Positions 6,101 to 11,098 of a DNA stretch of 11,098 bases are shown piece by piece. Within the stretch, counting starts at the first letter, position 1. Each line of letters starts with the position of its first letter. The position numbers were made by a program, and so were the translations under genes. The notes below the pieces were generated by a model. That model did not search any database. It saw nothing but the letters and a program-made list of their open reading frames with translations, and was not told the DNA's origin. The DNA comes from JBFHKO01 sp041595355 (GTDB lineage: Bacteria; Pseudomonadota; Gammaproteobacteria; Enterobacterales; Aeromonadaceae). The DNA lies in contig JBFHKO010000073.1 of the NCBI GenBank assembly GCA_041595355.1, forward strand, positions 1-11,098. Direction: 5' to 3'.

Positions 6101-6121
6101 GGGAGCCCGCTCAGGGCTCCC
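6101..6121 (-). repeat. Hairpin with the uraA stop codon in its loop
   Basis: GGGAGCCC (6101-6108) and GGGCTCCC (6114-6121) form a perfect 8-bp stem with the loop TGAGC on the minus strand. The TGA in this loop is the uraA stop (6113-6111). No T-run follows, so intrinsic termination is unlikely. It could stabilise or process the uraA-rnt message. Confidence 0.55.
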
Positions 6122-7376
6122 GGATATCGTAGCTGCTCATCCAGCCCAGGCGTTCGAACAGGCCGAACAGCAGGCTGATGACGATGGAGAGCAGGGTGGC
6201 CAGCGCCATGCCCTTGAGGGAGATGCTGCCAAGCTCCAGGTGCGCTCCCGACAGGCCGACGATCAATACCACGGCGGTGAGGATCAGGTTTTTGGGCTTG
6301 CTGTAGTCCACCCGTGACTCCACCAGCATGCGGATGCCGGAGGCGGCGATGACGCCGAACAGCAGCAGCGACACACCGCCCATGACCGGTACCGGTATGG
6401 TGCGTACCAGGGCGGTGAAGCTGCCGAGGAAGGAGAGCAGTATGGACAGGATGGCCGCGCCGCCGATGACCCAGACGCTGTAGACCCGGGTGATGGCCAG
6501 CACACCGATGTTTTCGCCATAGGTGGTGGTCGGCACCGAGCCGAACAGGCCGGAGAGGGTGGTGGAGACGCCATCGCCCATCAGCGAGCGGTGCAGGCCG
6601 GGATCCTTGCGCAGGGGTTTGTCGACTATCTTCTCGGTGACGATGAAGTGACCGATATGCTCGGCAATCACCACGAAGGCGGCCGGCAGTATGGTGATGA
6701 TGGCGCCAAGTTCAAAGCTGGGGCGGTAGAAGGTGGGCACCTGGATCAGCGGCGCGGCAGCCACCGCCGAGAAATCCACCAGCCCGAGGCCGATGGCGGC
6801 CAGGTAACCGACGATGATGGCGATCAGTATGGGGATGACGGCCAGAAAACCGCGGAACAGCACCGAGCCGAACACCACCACGGCCAGGGTCAGCATGGCG
6901 ACGCCAATCACCTTGCCATCCGGTTGCTCGGCGGTCAGCCCCGCCATGTCGGCGGCAATGGGGGCCAGCTCCAGCCCTATGATGGCAACGATGGCCCCCA
7001 TGGCTGCCGGCGGGAAGATCACATCTATCCATTTGTAGCCGAACATCTTGATCAGGGTGGCGGTCAGCATGAACAGCAGGCCCGAGGCGATGAAGCCGCC
7101 GAGCGCAGTCTGGTAATCATGGGCGGCCATGACCGCGAAAACCGGCGACAGGAAGGCAAAGCTGGAGCCGAGGAAGGCCGGTACCTTGCCCTGGCACAGT
7201 ACCAGATAGATGAGGGTACCGATGCCGTTGAACAGCAGCACGGTGCCGATATCGATCTTGAACAGCATGGGCACCAGCACCGAGGCGCCGAACATGGCGA
7301 ACAGGTGTTGAAAACTGAGGGGAATGCTGGCCAGCAGGCCGGGCCTTTCATGGATCTGGATGATTCGCTTATGCAT
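6111..7376 (-). CDS. uraA: Uracil:proton symporter UraA
   Basis: UraA imports uracil with a proton across the inner membrane (NCS2/NAT family). The protein is 421 residues (E. coli 429) and strongly hydrophobic along its length, consistent with the 14-helix fold. Landmarks near the E. coli substrate site are GSSFAF with S72 and F73, E239 and H243 in VIAEHIGHF (E. coli E241/H245), and E288 in TTTYGENIG (E. coli E290). ATG at 7376 gives the family-like N-terminus MHKRIIQIHERPG. The frame is open 24 codons further upstream, but that stretch is not family-like and includes the likely promoter. The Shine-Dalgarno (GAGA) is weak. It lies 149 bases after gloA and 43 before rnt. No upp gene is nearby, unlike the upp-uraA pair in E. 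coli. Confidence 0.93.
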   Translation of the reverse strand: MHKRIIQIHERPGLLASIPLSFQHLFAMFGASVLVPMLFKIDIGTVLLFNGIGTLIYLVLCQGKVPAFLGSSFAFLSPVFAVMAAHDYQTALGGFIASGLLFMLTATLIKMFGYKWIDVIFPPAAMGAIVAIIGLELAPIAADMAGLTAEQPDGKVIGVAMLTLAVVVFGSVLFRGFLAVIPILIAIIVGYLAAIGLGLVDFSAVAAAPLIQVPTFYRPSFELGAIITILPAAFVVIAEHIGHFIVTEKIVDKPLRKDPGLHRSLMGDGVSTTLSGLFGSVPTTTYGENIGVLAITRVYSVWVIGGAAILSILLSFLGSFTALVRTIPVPVMGGVSLLLFGVIAASGIRMLVESRVDYSKPKNLILTAVVLIVGLSGAHLELGSISLKGMALATLLSIVISLLFGLFERLGWMSSYDIREP

Positions 7377-7446
7377 CGATAGGGTCTCTTGTCGGCGGTG
7401 CACCGCAGCGGAGGCCTCGGGATGGGCCTTGCCGCGCAAAGGCGCC

Positions 7447-7475
7447 ATTATGTCAGAATATCGGTGATTGGCGAA
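7447..7475 (-). promoter_or_regulatory. Candidate uraA promoter
   Basis: On the minus strand TGACATAAT (7455-7447) is a TGn-extended -10 with five of six consensus bases. TTCGCC at 7475-7470 is a weak -35 at 17-base spacing. The predicted leader is about 64 bases. This would let uraA-rnt be transcribed apart from the rsx-nth-gloA block. Confidence 0.38.
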
Positions 7476-7488
7476 TAGATAGGGCGGC

Positions 7489-7515
7489 GCACCGGGCCGT
7501 TCTCCAGCCCGGTGC
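7489..7515 (-). repeat. 9-bp hairpin downstream of gloA, no U-tract
   Basis: GCACCGGGC (7489-7497) and GCCCGGTGC (7507-7515) form a perfect stem with a 9-base loop, 10 bases past the gloA stop. Read on the minus strand the following bases are GCCGCCC, not T. It probably protects the 3' end of the rsx-nth-gloA message or marks a factor-dependent stop. Confidence 0.55.
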
Positions 7516-7525
7516 GGGAGGGGGG

Positions 7526-7933
7526 TTAGCGTCCCAGCCCCTGGCCGGCGTGCTTCTTGTTGATGAGTTCAATCTTGTAACCGTCGGGGTCGACCACGAA
7601 GGCGATCTCGGTGCTGCCGCCCTTGACCGGACCCGGCTCGCGGGTGATGGTACCGCCGGCCGCACGGATCGCCTCGCAGGTGGCATAGATATCGTCGGCT
7701 TCGATGGCGATGTGGCCGAAGGCGCTGCCCTGTTCGTAGTCGCTGACCCCCCAGTTATAGGTGAGCTCGATGACGGCCTCATCCTTCTCGTCCGCGTAGC
7801 CGACGAAGGCCAGGGTGTATTTGTACTCGGGGTTATCGTGCTGGCGCAGCAGCTTCATGCCCAGGATACGGGTGTAGAAGTCGATGGCGCGCTGCAGATC
7901 GCCAACACGCAGCATGGTGTGCAGTATTCTCAT
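7526..7933 (-). CDS. gloA: Lactoylglutathione lyase (glyoxalase I)
   Basis: GloA converts the hemithioacetal of methylglyoxal and glutathione to S-lactoylglutathione in the cytoplasm. The protein has 135 residues, the same as E. coli, and the metal ligands H5, E56, H74 and E122 fall at identical positions. The short form without the long insertions of the eukaryotic enzyme fits the nickel-dependent class. ATG at 7933 was preferred to one at 7972 because it gives MRILHTMLRV and lies after GGAGAG with 6-8-base spacing. It starts two bases after the nth stop, so the two are almost certainly co-transcribed and possibly translationally coupled. A hairpin follows the stop. Confidence 0.97.
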   Translation of the reverse strand: MRILHTMLRVGDLQRAIDFYTRILGMKLLRQHDNPEYKYTLAFVGYADEKDEAVIELTYNWGVSDYEQGSAFGHIAIEADDIYATCEAIRAAGGTITREPGPVKGGSTEIAFVVDPDGYKIELINKKHAGQGLGR

Positions 7934-7935
7934 TT

Positions 7936-8577
7936 TCAGCTCTCCGGGTAGGTTTTTTCTTTGAACTCGCACAAGTCTTCGATGAGGCAGGAGCCGCAGC
8001 GCGGCTTGCGGGCGAGGCAGGTATAGCGACCGTGCAGGATCAGCCAGTGGTGCACGTCCAGTTTGAACTCGGCGGGCACCACCCTGAGCAGCGTCTCCTC
8101 CACCTGCGCCACGTTCTTGCCGACGGCAAAGCCGGTACGATTCGATACCCTAAAGATATGGGTATCCACGGCGATGGTGGGCCAGCCGAAGGCGGTGTTG
8201 AGCACCACGTTGGCGGTCTTGCGGCCGACCCCGGGCAGGGCCTCCAGCGCCTCGCGGTCTGCCGGCACCTCGCCGCCATGGCGTTCCAGCAGTATGCGGC
8301 AGGTCTTGATGATGTTCTCGGCCTTGGTGTTGAACAGGCCTATGGTCTTGATATACGCCTTGAGCCCCTCGACGCCGAGCGCCAGGATGGCGGCAGGCGT
8401 GTTGGCGACCGGATAGAGCCTGGCGGTCGCCTTGTTGACCCCGACATCGGTGGCCTGGGCCGAAAGCAGTACGGCGATGAGCAGTTCGAACGGGCTCTGG
8501 TACCGCAGCTCGGTGGTCGGCGCCGGATTGGCGGCGCGCAGGCGCTCGAGGATCTGGCGGCGTTTGTCCTTGTTCAT
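7936..8577 (-). CDS. nth: Endonuclease III
   Basis: Nth is a DNA glycosylase with AP-lyase activity that removes oxidised pyrimidines such as thymine glycol. The 213-residue protein has the helix-hairpin-helix LPGVGRKTANVV with catalytic lysine K120, catalytic aspartate D138 (VDTHIFRVSNR) and the [4Fe-4S] cysteines C187, C194, C197 and C203 (C-x6-C-x2-C-x5-C), all at E. coli positions. ATG at 8577 lies 10 bases after the rsxE stop and is preceded by GGGGGT. The rsxE-nth adjacency is a widely conserved gammaproteobacterial arrangement. It is followed two bases later by gloA. Confidence 0.98.
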   Translation of the reverse strand: MNKDKRRQILERLRAANPAPTTELRYQSPFELLIAVLLSAQATDVGVNKATARLYPVANTPAAILALGVEGLKAYIKTIGLFNTKAENIIKTCRILLERHGGEVPADREALEALPGVGRKTANVVLNTAFGWPTIAVDTHIFRVSNRTGFAVGKNVAQVEETLLRVVPAEFKLDVHHWLILHGRYTCLARKPRCGSCLIEDLCEFKEKTYPES

Positions 8578-8587
8578 GCCACCCCCG

Positions 8588-9343
8588 TCACAGTGTGGTC
8601 ATGCGCGCACGGGCCACCTCGATGCGCTCCGGTGAGCGGCGGCGCAACCAGCGGGCATCGATGCTGTTCTTCAGGGCGATGATGAAGCCGAGGGCGATGA
8701 AGGCGCCGGGGGGCAGTATGGCCAGCAGCAGGCCCGACTCCACCCGTACCACTTCAACCCGCAGCACCGCCGCCCAGTCGCCCAGCAGCAGATCGGCGCC
8801 ATCGAACAGGGTACCCTGTCCCAGCAGTTCGCGGATCCCTCCCAGCAGCAGCAGTACCAGCGCGAAGCCCAGGCTCATCATCAGGCCATCGAACAGGGCC
8901 AGCAGTGGCGGATTGCGGCTGGCGAAGGACTCGGCGCGGCCGATGATGATGCAGTTGGTGACGATGAGGGCAATGAAGATGCCGAGCGACTGGTAGAGTG
9001 CGTAGACATAGGCGTTCATCAGCAGCTGCACGCAGGTGACAAAGGAGGCGATGATCATCACATAGACGGGGATGCGGATCTCGCTCGGGACCCAGCGACG
9101 TACCAGCGAGATGGCCAGGTTGCTCAGGATCAACACGGCGGCGGTGGCCAGCGCCAGTCCCAGGGCATTGGTGGCGGTGGTGGTCACGGCCAGGGTGGGG
9201 CAGAGGCCGAGCACCTGGACCAGGGCCGGATTGTTTTTCCACAATCCCTGCAGGGCGAGGTCGCGCAGGGGGCGCGCCACGGCGGCGCGGGCAGGGGGCG
9301 TATTCTCCAGGCTGGCGGTTGTCTGGCTGGGGGTGTGGTTCAT
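8588..9343 (-). CDS. rsxE: Rsx/Rnf electron transport complex subunit E
   Basis: RsxE is one of the two small NqrD/E-like inner-membrane subunits of the Rnf/Rsx complex, which moves electrons between NADH and ferredoxin-like carriers and, in E. coli, keeps SoxR reduced. The family core begins at GLWKNNPALVQ and runs through LGLCPTLAVTTTATNALG, PSEIRIPVYVMIIASFV, LIVTNCIIIGRAE and LPPGAFIALG, with about six membrane segments. The cysteines in LGLCP and VTNCI are the conserved pair that, in the related complexes, bind iron within the membrane. The ATG at 9343 overlaps the rsxG stop as ATGA and follows GAGGAG, giving 251 residues, about 20 more than E. coli RsxE (231). A GTG at 9280 would give an E. 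coli-like N-terminus but has no ribosome-binding site. The ATG is preferred. Confidence 0.95.
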   Translation of the reverse strand: MNHTPSQTTASLENTPPARAAVARPLRDLALQGLWKNNPALVQVLGLCPTLAVTTTATNALGLALATAAVLILSNLAISLVRRWVPSEIRIPVYVMIIASFVTCVQLLMNAYVYALYQSLGIFIALIVTNCIIIGRAESFASRNPPLLALFDGLMMSLGFALVLLLLGGIRELLGQGTLFDGADLLLGDWAAVLRVEVVRVESGLLLAILPPGAFIALGFIIALKNSIDARWLRRRSPERIEVARARMTTL

Positions 9344-9972
9344 GGGGTCTCCTCGCAGGCCGGGGCCTGGGTTATCCATTCGGGGTGCTCCTCGAGCAGC
9401 AACAGCACCTGTTTCACCCCCTTGATCACGGCGCGGGGGGTAATGGTGGCACCGGTGAAACCATCGAACATGCCGCCATCCTTGCTGACGGCCCAGCGGG
9501 GATCCCGGCTCCCCTCGAGGCGTTCACCCTTGAACTCATCCAGCCAATCCGATTTGGTGCGCTCAATCTTGTCGCCGAGCCCCGGTGTCTCCTGGTGGCT
9601 CAGCACCTCGACCCGCTGGATCTGCCCCTCGGCGCTGACGCCGGTGAGCAGGCGAATGGCGCCGCCGTAGCCGTCCGGCGCCACCGACTGCACTATGTAC
9701 CCGGTCAGACGATCGCCGTAACGGGCCAGGTAGACTGGATGCGGCTGGGTGTCGCCCAGAAACTGCGCAGAATTCAGCTGAACACAGCTGCTGGCCAGGC
9801 GGTTGTCATAACTGCCGGCGGGCAGCATGGCATGCAATTGCTGTTGCAGCTGCTGTTCGGCCTGCCTGGCAATACGTTCACGGGTGACATCGTGGGTGAA
9901 TGCCACCAGCGAGGTGCAGACCAGGGCAAACAGCGCCAGACGCAGGCCATTACGGCGTATCGATGCCAGCAT
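9340..9972 (-). CDS. rsxG: Rsx/Rnf electron transport complex subunit G
   Basis: RsxG is an inner-membrane subunit with one N-terminal helix (about residues 9-27) and a periplasmic flavin domain. It has the covalent FMN motif D-x-x-T-G-A-T at 170-176 (FDGFTGATITPRAV), with T176 the predicted attachment site. Family blocks SVAPDGYGGAIRLL, HQETPGLGDKI and WAVSKDGG are present. The start at 9972 (MLASIRRNG) gives 210 residues and matches E. coli RsxG (MLKTIRKHG). It lies one base past the rsxD stop, with GGAGAGG about nine bases upstream. In-frame ATGs at 9981 and 9990 lack usable spacing or a ribosome-binding site. A Gln-rich stretch (about 38-46) follows the helix. It overlaps rsxE by four bases. 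Confidence 0.95.
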   Translation of the reverse strand: MLASIRRNGLRLALFALVCTSLVAFTHDVTRERIARQAEQQLQQQLHAMLPAGSYDNRLASSCVQLNSAQFLGDTQPHPVYLARYGDRLTGYIVQSVAPDGYGGAIRLLTGVSAEGQIQRVEVLSHQETPGLGDKIERTKSDWLDEFKGERLEGSRDPRWAVSKDGGMFDGFTGATITPRAVIKGVKQVLLLLEEHPEWITQAPACEETP

Positions 9973-9973
9973 G

Positions 9974-11026
9974 TCAGACATCCTCTCCATAGACGGTGGG
10001 CCGCGTGAAGCGGTCTATCATCGGCACGGCGATGTTGGTCAGCAGCACGGCGAAGGCCACGCCGTCGGGATAACCGCCAAAGGTGCGGATGACGAAGATC
10101 AGCACCCCGATGAGGGCGCCGTACAACAGCCGTCCCCGGGGGGTAGTGGCGGCGGTGACGGGATCGGTGGCGATGAAGAAAGCCCCCAGCATGCAGGCGC
10201 CCGAGGCCAGCTGCAGCAGCGGCGACAGGTAGAGATCCGGATTGATGGACCAGGCGATGAGCGCACAGCCCCCCAGGCTTGCCAGTATGGCTAGCGGGAT
10301 CTGCCAGGCGATGGCACGAATACCGAGCAGGAACAGGCCGCCGAACAGATAGGCCAGGTTGACCCACTGCCAGCCCTCACCCGCATGGGGACCGAAGATG
10401 GGCTTGACCAGTATCTCGTGCAGGGCCAGATCCTGACCGAGGGCTGTTTTGACGCTGTCCAGCGGCGTGGCCATGGTGGTGCCGTCGGCGGCCAGTTTCA
10501 GCTGGTGCACGCTGTACCCCTCCAGGGTGAAACCGTTGAATATCGCCGACAAGGCATCCCGGAGGCCGATATCGAACTGGCTCAGGGCCTGGGGGGGTTG
10601 CCAGCCGGTCATCTGTTCCGGGAAGGAGACCAGCAACAGTACATAGCCCACCATGGCCGGATTGAAGGGGTTGTCGCCGAGACCACCATACAGCTGTTTG
10701 GCAATAATGATGGCGAAGGCGGTCCCCAGTACCACCAGCCACCAGGGCGCCAGCGGCGGCAAAGCCACCGCCAGCAGCAGGGCGGTGAGCAGGGCACTGT
10801 TGTCCTGCAGGTTGGCGCGTACCGGCCGTCGTCGCCAGTAGAGGATCAACGCCTCGCTCGCGAGGGCCGTGGCCGCCGCCAACCCTAGCTGGATGAGCGT
10901 GCCCCAGCCAAACAGGAACCATTGTGTCAGTATGCCGGGCAGCATGGCCAGCATCACCAGTCGCATCAGATTGGCGGTGGTCTGCTGGCTATGGCCATGG
11001 GGCGAGCTGGTGATAATAAAGGCCAT
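9974..11026 (-). CDS. rsxD: Rsx/Rnf electron transport complex subunit D
   Basis: RsxD is the NqrB-like inner-membrane subunit carrying a covalently bound FMN. The 350-residue protein matches the family throughout: SSPHGHS near the N-terminus, LQDNSALLTALLLA, PPLAPWW, IIAKQLYGGLGDNPFNPAMVGYV, ATDPVTAATTPRGRL, RTFGGYPDGVAFAVLLTNI, and the C-terminal DRFTRPTVYG. FMN attachment is predicted at T187 in DGTTMATPLD, the same number as the E. coli site. About ten hydrophobic segments are visible. ATG at 11026 starts three bases after the stop of the preceding frame. The Shine-Dalgarno is weak (CGAG), so it may depend on coupling with rsxC. Confidence 0.97.
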   Translation of the reverse strand: MAFIITSSPHGHSQQTTANLMRLVMLAMLPGILTQWFLFGWGTLIQLGLAAATALASEALILYWRRRPVRANLQDNSALLTALLLAVALPPLAPWWLVVLGTAFAIIIAKQLYGGLGDNPFNPAMVGYVLLLVSFPEQMTGWQPPQALSQFDIGLRDALSAIFNGFTLEGYSVHQLKLAADGTTMATPLDSVKTALGQDLALHEILVKPIFGPHAGEGWQWVNLAYLFGGLFLLGIRAIAWQIPLAILASLGGCALIAWSINPDLYLSPLLQLASGACMLGAFFIATDPVTAATTPRGRLLYGALIGVLIFVIRTFGGYPDGVAFAVLLTNIAVPMIDRFTRPTVYGEDV

Positions 11027-11029
11027 GGA

Positions 11030-11098
11030 TTACTCGTTGTGTTCGCGGTTGCGGTCGGGGGCGGAGGCGGAGGGCGTCGTTGTCTCGGCGGCCAGGGC
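11030..11098 (-). CDS. rsxC: Probable C-terminal end of RsxC, cut by the window edge
   Basis: An open frame enters from the right edge and ends with TAA at 11032-11030, three bases before rsxD. Only 22 residues are visible. They are rich in Ala, Thr, Ser and Pro and end in a charged tail (DRNREHNE), with no motif. RsxC, the NADH/FMN and iron-sulfur subunit, precedes rsxD in the rsxABCDGE order and often ends in a low-complexity Ala-rich tail. The identity therefore rests on position and composition, not on homology. Confidence 0.65.
   Translation of the reverse strand, partial: ALAAETTTPSASAPDRNREHNE

Noticed and set aside
6591..7382. Open frame of 263 codons on the plus strand opposite uraA, rich in His, Gln and Gly
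   Set aside because: It is the shadow of hydrophobic uraA codons. The composition is what antisense translation of a GC-rich membrane protein gives.

Overview
The window is ordinary chromosomal DNA from a GC-rich gammaproteobacterium. Every gene that can be read is a housekeeping or stress gene whose closest remembered relatives are the Escherichia coli proteins, often with catalytic residues at identical positions (Nth K120/D138, GloA H5/E56/H74/E122, RNase T D23/E25/D125/H181/D186, RsxD T187). High GC, the rsx-nth block and a PhoP/PhoQ-type pair fit an Aeromonadales-like organism (Aeromonas, Oceanimonas, Zobellella or similar). That placement is inference from gene content, not a search result. 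No mobile element, CRISPR array, tRNA or rRNA was seen.

Layout, left to right. 1-46: a GC-rich palindromic terminator, probably shared with a convergent gene outside the window. 47-3520, minus strand: rimO (ribosomal protein S12 methylthiotransferase), then a PhoP-like response regulator and a PhoQ-like sensor kinase whose start overlaps the regulator stop (ATGA). 3610-4077, plus strand: a SixA-like histidine phosphatase, divergent from rimO. 4158-4742, minus: sodB (iron superoxide dismutase) with its own terminator. 4743-5005: a 263-base divergent regulatory region. 5006-5344, plus: grxD (CGFS monothiol glutaredoxin), ending in a bidirectional terminator. 5420-11098, minus: a long co-directional block, which in transcription order is rsxC (tail only), rsxD, rsxG, rsxE, nth, gloA, uraA, rnt.

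How the genes fit together. The rsxC-D-G-E-nth-gloA stretch is packed with junctions from a 4-base overlap to a 10-base gap and is almost certainly one transcript. Rsx/Rnf is the membrane electron-transfer complex that, in E. coli, keeps SoxR reduced. Nth repairs oxidised pyrimidines, GloA detoxifies methylglyoxal, SodB removes superoxide, and GrxD and RimO belong to iron-sulfur metabolism or carry clusters. The theme is redox and damage defence. In E. coli gloA-rnt-(lhr)-grxD-(mepH)-sodB lie together and rsx-nth lies a short distance away. Here the two groups are joined, lhr and mepH are absent, and uraA sits between gloA and rnt.

No previously undescribed system was found. The points most worth a second look are an inverted repeat bracketing the sodB promoter, a terminator-like leader in front of rimO, and two replaced prolines plus a missing acidic patch in the PhoQ-like kinase.
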